Shown one piece after another: positions 9,677 through 18,600 of a DNA stretch of 64,000 bases; position 1 is the first letter of the stretch; every line of letters begins with the position of its first letter. The DNA comes from Parabacteroides goldsteinii DSM 19448 = WAL 12034 (GTDB lineage Bacteria > Bacteroidota > Bacteroidia > Bacteroidales > Tannerellaceae). Under the pieces are notes generated by a model. The model made no database searches and was not told the origin of the DNA. It saw only the letters and a program-made list of their open reading frames with translations. The position numbers were made by a program, and so were the translations under genes. The DNA lies in assembly GCF_000969835.1 (NCBI RefSeq), contig NZ_KQ033912.1, forward strand, positions 186,001-250,000, in the 5' to 3' direction.

Positions 9677-11516
9677 CCAAAGGCAATGTGAAACGGAAAG
9701 TAGATCCTTCCCCGACTTTGGATGAAACGGAAATTTCGCCCCCCATCTTATTCACCAGTCCTTTACTGATAGCCAATCCCAATCCTATACCGTTATAAGC
9801 CCCTTTCAGTTGTACGAAACGACCGAAAATATGATCCAGCTCCTTCTCCGGAATACCTTTGCCGGTATCTGATACATAAAAATGAACATGATCCCCTTTC
9901 AAGGTATACCCAAAACGGATAGAGCCACAAGAAGTATGCTTTATAGCATTCGTCAGTAAATTACTAAGAATCTGTACCATTCTATTATTATCCGTCCGGA
10001 TCATAATATCAGGACACGGATCCAGAATCAATTCCACATTTTCCGGCATCCTGAGTTGCATGATATTGTACATATCCCGCATAGCAGAAGGCAGATACAC
10101 GTCCGTATAAGCGAAAAACACCATGCCTGATTCTATCTTTGAAATATCCAGCACATCGTTTATCAGTCGCAGCAACAACTCATTGTTCGATTTTATAAGG
10201 CTTATGTACGTTTCTCTCAGGTCCGGGTCCGTCTCTATAGATAACAGGTCCGAAAAGCCGACTATAGCATTCAGCGGGGTACGGATTTCATGTGTCATAT
10301 TTGCCAGAAAGGCAGATTTCAGCTGATCGGCATTCTCTGCCTTCTCCTTTGCATCTATCAGAGTTTGCTCATATTCTATATATTTCTGATTATCGACCAT
10401 ACATCCCACAATAAGATTAACCTGACCGTCATCATTATACTCCAGAGCCTTCCCTATTACCTCATAGCTCCGATATTCGCCCTCATCGTTTTTCAAACGG
10501 AAATTAACGGCAAACTCAGGCAGCTTTTTATTCCTTATCTCATTGAATAACAAGAAAAAGTCTTCCCTGTCATCCGGGTGACGCAGATTAGACAAGGCCC
10601 GGCAGATGTATTTGTTCCTTTCCAACAGGTAATTGTTGGCTCCGTAAAACTGGAAACAATGGTTACAATGTTCCTTGTCGCAAGTCTGGAAACGGTGAAA
10701 GTTAAATGAATAAGTCGTGATATGGCTATTCTTCAAAGCCAGTTCCATCATGGTCCGGCTCTCTGACAATTTACCGCTCAATGTTTTGTTCTCCTTTTCC
10801 CGTTCCACTTCTTCGGAGACGTTACGGATATAAATCACCACATATTTATGATGCAACGGTACCATCCGTATCTTAAAATAGACAATAGGAGCATTATGAC
10901 CGGGTATCGACATATCCAGATTAATAACTTCCGATGTATCCAGACATTTCTGTACAACTTTCGCCATATTCCTCTTTGTTTCATCCGGATAGATAAAACC
11001 GGGTAAATCGTCAATCCGTCGATTGGCAGCTTCGGGGGTAATGCAGGTTTCGGCAGCATAGGCGATGATCCGCTCTACAATGAGTTTGTCATTTACCAAC
11101 AGGATGGTGTCGGGAACAGCTTCTGCGACCTTCTCTGAAATATCGGTCAACTCCCGCATCTTCTGGTCATACATCGTAACATCCCATTCTTTGGGACTCG
11201 GATCGGTCAGCAATAAGGTGTAACCTATGATCTTTCCATCCTCACTAAATCCGGGAATAATAGAAAACCCGACTGGCAGGTTATCGCTGACCACACTCCC
11301 ATTCCGCAAATAAGTCTTTTGCATATCTGAAAGAAAAGTCGTTTCAAACAAATTACTCAAAAGGAAGTCTGATAAATCTGTTATAGCAAACTTTTCACAC
11401 ATTGCCTTATTTAAAGCAATCAACAAACCATCACTATCATATAAGGCACCTCCCTTAGGATAATAAACAAAGAAATTTGTTATCAGCTGCTGTTCGACTA
11501 ATGAGTTTCCCATCAC
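9660..11516 (-). CDS. PAS-domain sensor histidine kinase
   Basis: 618 residues with PAS-like sensing modules over the first 380 residues, then HisKA (H409 in NMTHEIRTPLNAIVGF) and a HATPase with DTGKGIPEKELDHIFGRF and GIGLGLAISKGLV. No membrane segment or signal peptide is visible, so it is a cytoplasmic sensor. No response regulator is adjacent, so it is an orphan kinase. A CX4CX2C-like cluster (about 278-286, CDKEHCNHC) in a PAS domain could hold a metal or respond to redox; this is inference. Its 3' end overlaps that of the HTCS gene by 17 bases in convergent orientation. Confidence 0.88.
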   Translation of the reverse strand: MMGNSLVEQQLITNFFVYYPKGGALYDSDGLLIALNKAMCEKFAITDLSDFLLSNLFETTFLSDMQKTYLRNGSVVSDNLPVGFSIIPGFSEDGKIIGYTLLLTDPSPKEWDVTMYDQKMRELTDISEKVAEAVPDTILLVNDKLIVERIIAYAAETCITPEAANRRIDDLPGFIYPDETKRNMAKVVQKCLDTSEVINLDMSIPGHNAPIVYFKIRMVPLHHKYVVIYIRNVSEEVEREKENKTLSGKLSESRTMMELALKNSHITTYSFNFHRFQTCDKEHCNHCFQFYGANNYLLERNKYICRALSNLRHPDDREDFFLLFNEIRNKKLPEFAVNFRLKNDEGEYRSYEVIGKALEYNDDGQVNLIVGCMVDNQKYIEYEQTLIDAKEKAENADQLKSAFLANMTHEIRTPLNAIVGFSDLLSIETDPDLRETYISLIKSNNELLLRLINDVLDISKIESGMVFFAYTDVYLPSAMRDMYNIMQLRMPENVELILDPCPDIMIRTDNNRMVQILSNLLTNAIKHTSCGSIRFGYTLKGDHVHFYVSDTGKGIPEKELDHIFGRFVQLKGAYNGIGLGLAISKGLVNKMGGEISVSSKVGEGSTFRFTLPLANILS

Positions 11517-11847
11517 AATTTAGATTTGAATCAGTTTACAAAGAAAAGCAAACTTTATAAATCAAAGACTATATTAAACCAAAATAATTTATTAAAAACA
11601 AAATACCTCCTGTTATAAACAAAGTCTATCAGCTCATAAATATTATCCATCAGATAAGTTTGGCAAGGTAAAACGAATAAACGAACTTTGTTACATGATC
11701 ATGGTAATGTTATAAAATATAGGGATATAATTAGTCAAAAGGAAAAAGGCGATAAGGGATTTGCCAAGAGAGATGGCACAAGAAAGTCCCGACATAACTA
11801 AGAGAGGGTTAATCCCGAGATTTTTTCCTGGGATTAATTATTTATAT

Positions 11848-11855
11848 TACATTTG
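11848..11855 (+). promoter_or_regulatory. Promoter -7 box for the M64 peptidase
   Basis: TACATTTG, an exact TAnnTTTG box, 34 bases before the ATG at 11890. It excludes the in-frame start at 11761, which is upstream of it. The rest of the 370-base gap between the kinase and this gene is AT-rich, with nothing else recognisable. Confidence 0.6.
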
Positions 11856-11889
11856 CGCGTATAAATCACACCGAATAAAACACCAAAAG

Positions 11890-13176
11890 ATGAAAACAAA
11901 AATTTCCTTGCTTCTGATAACATGCCTTTGCAGCCTTGCTTGCCTGGCGCAAAGTGACTTTGACAAACACTTCACCAAAAAAAGTTTACGGATCGACTTT
12001 GCTTTAAGTGGCAATTCCCAATTTCAGGCAGCCGCTATCCAACAGTTGCGGGAAGAACCCGTATGGGGAGGCCCGGTCAAAAACCTGATTGACAAATTCA
12101 ATTACGGAGGTTACTACGTCAACATATACGACAAATCAAATAACGAACTAATCTATTCGCGCGGATTCAATACGCTTTTTGAAGAGTGGCGCAGCACAGA
12201 ACAAGCCAAGACCGAAACACAAGCATGGACAAACAGCATCTCGGTTCCCTATCCGAAAGCAACCGTAACAGTTGAGATCACAGCCCGCGACAAGGCGGAC
12301 ATGCAATTCCATCCCCTGTTGAAAATGGATATCGACCCGGCCAGCATTTTTATCGATCGCGGAAAACTCAAGGACAACAAAGTCACACAAATCCAATACA
12401 AGGGAGACTCCAGTGAGAAGGTCGACCTGGTTTTTATTGCAGAAGGATATACGGCTGACGATCAGGATAAATTCGTTGCCGATGCTAAAAAATTCACGGA
12501 ATCGTTGTTCCAGACACCTCCGTACACAACACAACGGGAAAATTTTAATGTATGGGCCGTTAACCTGATTTCGGAAGACCGCGGAACAGACATCTCCGGA
12601 AAAGGCATCTATAAGAACACCGCCTTAAATTCAGGATATTATACGTTCGGCGTAGACCGTTACCTGACAACACCGGATATGAAATCCATCCGCGACGCTG
12701 TCTGGAATGTTCCCTGCGATGCTATATTCCTGTTGGTCAACACCGACACCTACGGAGGGGGCGGCATGTACAACTTCTACGCCATGGGGACAGCCGATAA
12801 TGAGCGGACACAGCATGTTTTCGTTCACGAATTCGGACACAGCTTTGCCGGACTGGCCGACGAGTATTTTTCTTCTGAAGTCGCCTATCAGGATTTCTAC
12901 AATCTGAAATACGAACCCTGGGAGCCCAATATCACCACATTGGTCGATTTCGACAGCAAATGGAAAGACCTTTTGCCTGCCCAAACTCCGGTACCCACCC
13001 CGCTGGACGATGCGCATAAAGACAAACCCGGTGTATTTGAAGGAGGCGGTTACATACCCAAAGGTATCTATCGCCCGATGGACCATTGTATGATGCGTGA
13101 TTATGCCCCCTTCTGTCCGGCCTGTAGCCGGGCCATCCTGCGGATGATCGATTTCCTGTCTGACAGGGACTACTAA
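11890..13176 (+). CDS. Secreted M64 family (IgA-peptidase-like) metallopeptidase
   Basis: 428 residues beginning with a signal peptide (MKTKISLLLITCLCSLACLAQ). An N-terminal beta-sandwich domain (to about 165) precedes the M64 catalytic domain, which shows HEFGHSFAGLADE at 313-325, the zinc HEXXH site with the third ligand downstream. The family is named after a Clostridium IgA protease, but most Bacteroidales members have no known substrate, so immunoglobulin cleavage should not be assumed. Monocistronic: own promoter, and followed by a hairpin. Confidence 0.9.
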   Translation: MKTKISLLLITCLCSLACLAQSDFDKHFTKKSLRIDFALSGNSQFQAAAIQQLREEPVWGGPVKNLIDKFNYGGYYVNIYDKSNNELIYSRGFNTLFEEWRSTEQAKTETQAWTNSISVPYPKATVTVEITARDKADMQFHPLLKMDIDPASIFIDRGKLKDNKVTQIQYKGDSSEKVDLVFIAEGYTADDQDKFVADAKKFTESLFQTPPYTTQRENFNVWAVNLISEDRGTDISGKGIYKNTALNSGYYTFGVDRYLTTPDMKSIRDAVWNVPCDAIFLLVNTDTYGGGGMYNFYAMGTADNERTQHVFVHEFGHSFAGLADEYFSSEVAYQDFYNLKYEPWEPNITTLVDFDSKWKDLLPAQTPVPTPLDDAHKDKPGVFEGGGYIPKGIYRPMDHCMMRDYAPFCPACSRAILRMIDFLSDRDY

Positions 13177-13183
13177 AAAAATA

Positions 13184-13217
13184 GAAGGAGGTGTGCCATT
13201 CCTGACATACCTCCTTC
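13184..13217 (+). terminator. Hairpin terminator between convergent genes
   Basis: GAAGGAGGT and ACCTCCTTC form a 9-bp perfect stem 8 bases after the peptidase stop. It lies between convergent genes and may serve both; the T tract on the plus side is poor. Confidence 0.55.
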
Positions 13218-13259
13218 AGACTCTTTCAGATTCATATTCACCCAAAAGATCAGATACTA

Positions 13260-13967
13260 TCAATTCATCGGAACTTCCATCAATAAGATCCGGGAATCTT
13301 TCAGCACTTCTATCGTAATACTGTCTGTTTCATAAAAACCGGCACCATCCCGTTTGGAAAGCACTGTGTTATTCACTTCCACTTCTCCTTCGATAACGAA
13401 AAGATAAACGCCTGTACTCTTCTTATGAAGTTTATACTCCTTGATCTGTCCCGCATCCAGTTCACCTATCGAGAACCAGGCATCCTGGTTGATCGCAGCC
13501 GGTGTTTCACCGTCAGGCGAAAGGATCAACGACAACTCATTCTTCTTCAGTAAAGAACGTACATCATAATTATTATACTTCGGTTTCGTATTTTCCTCAC
13601 GAGGGAAAACCCATATCTGCAAAAATTCAAGCTGCTGTTCGGCACTGTCATTGAATTCACTGTGGAAAATACCTGTACCGGCACTCATCACCTGGATATC
13701 ACCCGGGGTAATGGTTTCACTGTTCTGTATACTGTCGCCATGACGCAGATAGCCATTCAGCGGTATGGATATCACTTCCATATTCTTATGCGGATGTGTG
13801 TCAAAGCCTTCGCTCGGAGCAACCGTATCATCGTTCAACACACGCAACATCCCGAAATGTACCCTTTTGGGATTGTAATAATTTGCAAAACTAAATGTAT
13901 GATATGTTTTAAGCCAACCATGATTTGCATATCCACGAGAGTTCGCCTTATCTACTACCATTTTCAT
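13260..13967 (-). CDS. Pirin family protein
   Basis: 235 residues, a bicupin. The N-terminal cupin carries the pirin metal site (FDTHPHKNMEVISIPLNG, later FHSEFND), and the second cupin ends with the redox-insensitive half usual in bacterial pirins. Family members include quercetinase-type dioxygenases and iron-dependent regulators; which applies here cannot be told. A clear AGGAGG ribosome-binding site precedes the ATG, unusual among genes of this window. Confidence 0.88.
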   Translation of the reverse strand: MKMVVDKANSRGYANHGWLKTYHTFSFANYYNPKRVHFGMLRVLNDDTVAPSEGFDTHPHKNMEVISIPLNGYLRHGDSIQNSETITPGDIQVMSAGTGIFHSEFNDSAEQQLEFLQIWVFPREENTKPKYNNYDVRSLLKKNELSLILSPDGETPAAINQDAWFSIGELDAGQIKEYKLHKKSTGVYLFVIEGEVEVNNTVLSKRDGAGFYETDSITIEVLKDSRILLMEVPMN

Positions 13968-14106
13968 AAAATATTCCTCCTCTTTAATTCACATATATAA
14001 CATTCCATCCGCTGAAAAAGTTCCGATACCTCCCTTCCTCAGACAATAGTCCTTTAATTAGTATGAAAAATGCACCTAAATGAAAACATATCTGAACAGA
14101 ATTCAG

Positions 14107-14114
14107 TACTTTTG
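14107..14114 (+). promoter_or_regulatory. Promoter -7 box for guaB
   Basis: TACTTTTG, 31 bases before the ATG at 14146. It lies downstream of the other in-frame start at 14080, supporting the shorter protein. Confidence 0.55.
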
Positions 14115-14145
14115 CACAAAAATTCATCCTGTAAATATTAATCAT

Positions 14146-15639
14146 ATGGCAGTTTACTTAAACGATGTATCTAGAACCTTCGGAGAATACCTGCTTATTC
14201 CCGGTTTGACCACCAAACAATGTGTGCCCACAAACGTTTCACTGAAAACATCACTTGTCAAACACAATGTCGGCGAGAAGTCTCCTATTGAATTAAATAT
14301 CCCGTTTGTTTCGGCAATCATGCAATCGGTATCCGGTCCTGAGCTGGCTATCGAACTGGCCCGTAACGGTGGTCTTTCATTCATTTTCGGTTCACAGCCA
14401 ATCGCCAGCCAGGCAGAGATGGTCAGAAGAGTGAAAAAGTTCAAAGCAGGTTTTGTCACCAGCGACTCTAACCTGACTCCCGAAAACACGTTGGCCGACG
14501 TTATCGACCTGGTTAATCAGACAGAACATTCCACAATCGGTATTACCGATGACGGAACTCCTAACGGTAAACTGCTCGGATTAGTTACCAGCCGCGACTA
14601 TCGTGCCGAAAAAGACGATCTTTCCACAAAAGTAAAAGAGTTTATGACTCCTTTCTCCAAACTGATCGTCGGCGAAGTCGGCATCTCGTTGAAAGAAGCT
14701 AACCAGATCATCTGGGATCATAAACTGAATACACTTCCTATCATAGACAAAGACCAGAATCTGGCTTATTTCGTATTCCGCAAGGATTATGACAACCACC
14801 GCGAAAACCCGAACGAACTTTCCGGTGCAGATAAAAAGTTGCTGGTTGGTGCCGGTATCAATACCCGCGACTATATGGAGCGTGTTCCCGCATTGGTTGA
14901 AGCCGGTGTAGATGTATTATGTATCGACTCTTCCGACGGTTACTCCGAATGGCAATGCGAAACATTGCAATGGATCAAAAAAGAATATGGCGATAAAGTT
15001 AAGGTTGGTGCCGGAAACGTGGTAGACAGAGAAGGTTTCTTATATCTGGTAAAAGCCGGAGCCGATTTCATCAAAGTAGGTATCGGTGGCGGTTCTATCT
15101 GTATTACCCGTGAACAGAAAGGTATCGGACGCGGACAAGCTACTGCCCTGATCGATGTCGCCCAGGCGCGTGACGAATATAAAGAACAGACCGGTATTTA
15201 TGTTCCTATCTGTAGCGACGGCGGCCTGGTACATGACTACCATATGGTACTTGCCCTGGCAATGGGTGCCGACTTCCTGATGATGGGACGTTATTTTGCC
15301 CGTTTCGACGAGTCTCCTACAAAGAAACTGCGCATCGGCAATAATTTCGTAAAAGAATACTGGGGTGAAGGTTCAAACCGCGCCCAGAACTGGCAACGTT
15401 ACGATATGGGAGGCACAGCTTCACTGAAGTTTGAAGAAGGAGTAGACAGCTACGTGCCTTATGCCGGAAAAATGAAAGACAACCTCAATCTGACATTAGG
15501 TAAAATCAAAGCTACTATGTGTAGCTGTGGAGCCATCACAATTCCTGATTTACAGAAAAATGCCAAGATCACACTGGTCTCTTCAACAAGTATCGTAGAA
15601 GGTGGTGCACACGATGTGATCCTGAAAGAACAGAATTAA
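14146..15639 (+). CDS. guaB: Inosine-5'-monophosphate dehydrogenase
   Basis: 497 residues starting [21 protein letters not shown] barrel is interrupted by a CBS pair (about 100-225, GLVTSRDYR and [14 protein letters not shown]). The NAD-dependent oxidation of IMP to XMP uses Cys319 in [10 protein letters not shown], where most bacterial enzymes read GPGSICTTR; the variant keeps the catalytic Cys. DGG and [14 protein letters not shown] motifs for phosphate binding are present. It catalyses the first committed step of GMP synthesis in the cytoplasm. Confidence 0.93.
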   Translation: MAVYLNDVSRTFGEYLLIPGLTTKQCVPTNVSLKTSLVKHNVGEKSPIELNIPFVSAIMQSVSGPELAIELARNGGLSFIFGSQPIASQAEMVRRVKKFKAGFVTSDSNLTPENTLADVIDLVNQTEHSTIGITDDGTPNGKLLGLVTSRDYRAEKDDLSTKVKEFMTPFSKLIVGEVGISLKEANQIIWDHKLNTLPIIDKDQNLAYFVFRKDYDNHRENPNELSGADKKLLVGAGINTRDYMERVPALVEAGVDVLCIDSSDGYSEWQCETLQWIKKEYGDKVKVGAGNVVDREGFLYLVKAGADFIKVGIGGGSICITREQKGIGRGQATALIDVAQARDEYKEQTGIYVPICSDGGLVHDYHMVLALAMGADFLMMGRYFARFDESPTKKLRIGNNFVKEYWGEGSNRAQNWQRYDMGGTASLKFEEGVDSYVPYAGKMKDNLNLTLGKIKATMCSCGAITIPDLQKNAKITLVSSTSIVEGGAHDVILKEQN

Positions 15640-15660
15640 TCATTTCTGATATAGTGAATA

Positions 15661-15710
15661 TCCCCCAATTGCAAAACTCACAAATATTTTTTTGCGATTG
15701 GGGGATTTTT
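15661..15710 (+). terminator. Terminator after guaB
   Basis: Left arm TCCCCCAATTGCAAAA pairs with TTTTGCGATTGGGGGA, followed by TTTTT. It is a strong rho-independent terminator 21 bases after the guaB stop. Confidence 0.85.
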
Positions 15711-15712
15711 AT

Positions 15713-16039
15713 TCATCTATATAATACCTGACGTCTCTGCTTTCCATTCACCCGGTATGATAAATGCAGGAAATGCTTCTTTCGGTAGAGAATAGCCTGG
15801 TCGAAGGGCAGGCCGCTCTTTTTAAGAGTATCCAACAGGAAATAAATATCAGGGACATAACAATCTGCCGCCTCCCCTTTCACATGCTGGCTGGAACGGA
15901 CACCACCCGCCAGGCGATTTACTTCCGGACTACGATAACCGCTGGTGACTACAATCGGTTTGTTGTAAGCAATACGGAGCGGCTGGAGAAGGCATTTTAC
16001 CAATTCACAAAGGGCACAACGGGCAGAAGTTTTGTGCAT
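15713..16039 (-). CDS. M15 (D-Ala-D-Ala carboxypeptidase-like) peptidase, N-terminally short
   Basis: 108 residues with the M15_3 motifs: VTSGYRSPEVNRLAGG, SSQHVKGEAADCY and a C-terminal HLSY, giving the His/Asp/His zinc set of VanY- and endolysin-type peptidases. Typical members have about 25 more N-terminal residues (the FTIKELT-like start), which are absent. The upstream frame is closed, and a similar-looking piece continues in another frame, so this may be a worn gene of an old prophage. The zinc residues themselves are intact. Confidence 0.65.
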   Translation of the reverse strand: MHKTSARCALCELVKCLLQPLRIAYNKPIVVTSGYRSPEVNRLAGGVRSSQHVKGEAADCYVPDIYFLLDTLKKSGLPFDQAILYRKKHFLHLSYRVNGKQRRQVLYR

Positions 16040-16344
16040 ACTGTGCGGATGGATTTATGAAATCATACGGATGATTTTTTTAACAATCTCCCTAAAAGGA
16101 TGAAAAGTAGAAATCAGACTAAAAATAAGAACTAAAAGAAAGCCTTTTTGATGCTGGTTGACAAAATATAATGCGAATCAAAACAACATCATAACGGATA
16201 AAATACAAGCGCTTTGTATTCATTTATCTTCACGAGATTCTGGTATTTTGAAAACAGAAGTGAATATTCCTGTAAAAAAGCATAGAAAACAGGGATAAAA
16301 TAACATTCTGTCAAAATGATATGACTAAAAATCAAATATTTGAA

Positions 16345-16352
16345 TATCTTTG
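16345..16352 (+). promoter_or_regulatory. Promoter -7 box for the HA-repeat gene
   Basis: TATCTTTG, 42 bases before the ATG at 16394. The remaining 300 bases upstream (16040-16344) are AT-rich with no recognisable gene. Confidence 0.5.
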
Positions 16353-16393
16353 AGCATACATAACAGACAAAGAAGATCCAGAGTAGTAAGTAT

Positions 16394-17302
16394 ATGAATA
16401 AAAGAAAGAAAAAAAGAAACGGCATCTTGCGTGCTATTATTGTCTTTTACGATAAACATAACAAATGGCCTGTGCCTACGGCGAAAGAGGCAAAAGAACG
16501 AAGTTTGGGCCAATGGATTAGCAGATGCAGATTCCTTAAAAATCATTCTCCGGAAAAACTTATAGGAAAACAGATTAGATTAATCGACAGAATCGACGCA
16601 GACAAGATCCGGAAAAAGACGGAACAGTGGCAGAATAATTATAATAACCTGAAAATCTTTTTGGAAAAAGAACAGCGCTGGCCTTCCAGCAGTGCTTCAG
16701 ACCCGTTAGAGATCAAATTGTCCAATTGGTGTGCAACCCAAAAAATCACCCGAAAAAACACACCTAAGACCAAACAGAATAAAGAACGCATCAAATTGCT
16801 GGATGACATAGGATTCAACTGGTATACGTACAACAAAAGGAGAAGCTGGAAGGAATCGTTCAATCTGGTCAGGGATTACTACAACAACACCGGCCGTTGG
16901 CCTGCCCACACCAGAGACCAGGAGGAATCGCGACTGGCTAAATGGTGCAGCAAAATGAGAGCTTACAAAAACGGCAGCGATACAACCATCACGCTAACCC
17001 CCAGGCAGATCAAAAAGCTGACCGACCTGGGTTTTGACTGGTCCGACAGCCAGTCAAGTAACGGGCGTTCGCCGGAACGGCTCGAAAAGATATGGCTCGA
17101 AAGGTACCATGAGTTCAGCGAATTCATAACAAACGAAAAACGATACCCTCGCTCAAGGACTGGGACCGAGAACGAAAAAGAAGAATCCCTTTACTCCTGG
17201 TGGATGCGAATGGGCTATCTGAAAAGAAGAGGTAAACTCAGCAGCGAACGCATCCAACTACTGGATCGCATCGGCTTCAGATGGGGAAAAGAGAATGAAT
17301 AA
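16394..17302 (+). CDS. Protein of four helicase-associated (HA) repeats
   Basis: 302 residues consisting almost entirely of four HA domains of 65-70 residues (about 10-65, 75-140, 150-220, 225-300). Each has an aromatic/P pair (RWP, RYP or KWP), an acidic L-x-x-W segment and ends LLDxIGFxW. HA domains are usually appended to superfamily 2 helicases and are thought to bind nucleic acid. No helicase core is present or adjacent, and the protein is basic, so a stand-alone DNA- or RNA-binding role is inferred. It has its own promoter and terminator. Confidence 0.8.
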   Translation: MNKRKKKRNGILRAIIVFYDKHNKWPVPTAKEAKERSLGQWISRCRFLKNHSPEKLIGKQIRLIDRIDADKIRKKTEQWQNNYNNLKIFLEKEQRWPSSSASDPLEIKLSNWCATQKITRKNTPKTKQNKERIKLLDDIGFNWYTYNKRRSWKESFNLVRDYYNNTGRWPAHTRDQEESRLAKWCSKMRAYKNGSDTTITLTPRQIKKLTDLGFDWSDSQSSNGRSPERLEKIWLERYHEFSEFITNEKRYPRSRTGTENEKEESLYSWWMRMGYLKRRGKLSSERIQLLDRIGFRWGKENE

Positions 17303-17316
17303 AGGAGAAATAAAAA

Positions 17317-17347
17317 AAGGTTTGAAATTGAATTTCAAACCTTTTTT
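17317..17347 (+). terminator. Terminator after the HA-repeat gene
   Basis: A 13-bp perfect stem (AAGGTTTGAAATT / AATTTCAAACCTT) with a one-base centre and a T6 run. The A-tract on the left makes it usable in both directions. Confidence 0.85.
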
Positions 17348-17567
17348 GTTGTTCTACCAGAACATACGACTTCTTCAACTCTATTTCTCTCTATATGAAT
17401 ATCTCCGAAAAATCAACATTCAATCAAAACTCGCCAACTATATCACCGGAACGATTCAACACCAAACTGAAACCAAAATCTCCCCTATTCTGTCCCCGAA
17501 TGAAAAGCCCGGCAGACTAAATACAAATGTGTAATCAAAAGCGTATTTGAACCTGACTAAATACCTT
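17348..17567. other. Intergenic stretch at the probable left end of the prophage
   Basis: 220 bases with no convincing gene between the HA-repeat terminator and the terminator of the first phage-type gene (DUF5053). No tRNA is here. The left attachment site is expected in or near this stretch because gene content changes from chromosomal to phage-like across it. Without the right end, the direct repeat cannot be identified. Confidence 0.35.
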
Positions 17568-17596
17568 AGAAAAAAGGCCTCCAACCCGTGGAAGCC
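17568..17596 (-). terminator. Terminator after the DUF5053 gene
   Basis: On the minus strand GGCTTCCA pairs with TGGAGGCC (one G-T pair) around a CGGGT loop, followed by a T-rich tract. Confidence 0.7.
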
Positions 17597-17604
17597 CTTC
17601 CGTC

Positions 17605-18030
17605 TTAAAGACTTTGATTGATTGATTTTGATATTTCCGAAAGTTTTAGACCTATATTCTTTAAAGAATTGGCTAAAATCGTCAGTTCCTGTTCTGTAAA
17701 AGCAGCCGGCTTACCATTTACTAACGTTCCATTAATACGCTGGTAAAGCCAACTTCTATCCTTATTAAAATATTGTTTTGCAATATACGATAAAGAAACG
17801 ACATCTTGCGCTTCCCTGACTATTTTTTTTATATCAATATCGGATCTCTTCCGACGCATACGCATCTGTTCCCGAAGATATAGCCCAGCCTCCCTACGTT
17901 CTTCCGAAGTTGTAGCCAACTCCCTTACTTCGTTAAACAGTTTGTCAAATTCAACCGTACCTGATTCCGTACGTAATAGATGCATGCTTTTTATCATTCC
18001 ATCTATTCTATTTCTCAAATCTTCGGTCAT
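17605..18030 (-). CDS. DUF5053 domain protein
   Basis: 141 residues from the MTEDLRN start. The C-terminal half holds the family signature, a predicted winged or HTH-like segment (SYIAKQYFNKDRSWLYQRIN, then GKPAAFTEQELTILANSL). The N-terminal half is a coiled helix with a basic patch (RMRRKRS). It is common near the ends of Bacteroidales prophages and mobile elements. Function is unknown; a DNA-binding role is suggested by the helix pattern. Confidence 0.75.
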   Translation of the reverse strand: MTEDLRNRIDGMIKSMHLLRTESGTVEFDKLFNEVRELATTSEERREAGLYLREQMRMRRKRSDIDIKKIVREAQDVVSLSYIAKQYFNKDRSWLYQRINGTLVNGKPAAFTEQELTILANSLKNIGLKLSEISKSINQSL

Positions 18031-18126
18031 AGCTTTATTATAAATGTTCAACAAAACTCAAAGAGCACAGAGATGTGAATATTAACGAATGTTAAAGGTA
18101 ACCCCCGAAGGGGTCACCTAAAACTT

Positions 18127-18300
18127 TCATTCTTTGTTTAGTTCCTCCGCCAGTACAACTACTGTTGAATAAACTTCTTCAAAGAATTCCGATTCTGAAA
18201 ACCACCCATCTTCAATGAGTTCCTTTTCATTTCGGAAGAGGAATCTTAAATAATCAAGCATTTCCTCTCGGCCTTTGAAACCTTCCATCAAATCAATCAT
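18127..18300 (-). CDS. Small acidic protein, unknown
   Basis: 57 residues, rich in Glu and Leu (MIDLMEGFKGREEMLDYLRF), helical and soluble. I do not recognise a family. The longer in-frame start at 18324 falls on the promoter -7 box (18322-18329), so the internal ATG at 18300 is chosen. It precedes the DUF5053 gene on the same strand. Confidence 0.6.
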   Translation of the reverse strand: MIDLMEGFKGREEMLDYLRFLFRNEKELIEDGWFSESEFFEEVYSTVVVLAEELNKE

Positions 18301-18321
18301 CTCTGTCTCTTCAAGACACCA

Positions 18322-18329
18322 CAAATATA
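18322..18329 (-). promoter_or_regulatory. Promoter -7 box for the small acidic protein
   Basis: The minus strand reads TATATTTG, 22 bases before the chosen ATG. The gap from here to 18600 is AT-rich, with nothing else recognisable; it must hold the plus-strand promoter of the next gene, but I see no clear box. Confidence 0.5.
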
Positions 18330-18600
18330 ATCAGCATTTGATTATTACGCAAATATTCAACGAATTATTTCACACATTTAACAAAAAAAATTATTTACTA
18401 TAATAAAGCACCAATAATATTGAATTGAAAAGTACTTATTACACACTTTGATATTTGTCAAATTAAATCTTTATTTGTTCTTTTGCAATTGTTAAGTAAA
18501 CCGTTTTGAATAGCGGCATCTATTCAAATTATGCTAAAAGATATTTTCAGCTTATGGAGTAAGAACATGCCGGTTCCAAAACATAAGTTTTATTATTACT

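Noticed and set aside
11761..11889. 43-codon extension of the M64 peptidase
   Set aside because: It lies mostly upstream of the promoter box and would hide the signal peptide.
17295..17534. 79-codon plus-strand frame after the HA-repeat gene
   Set aside because: It runs through a strong terminator hairpin and has no family features.
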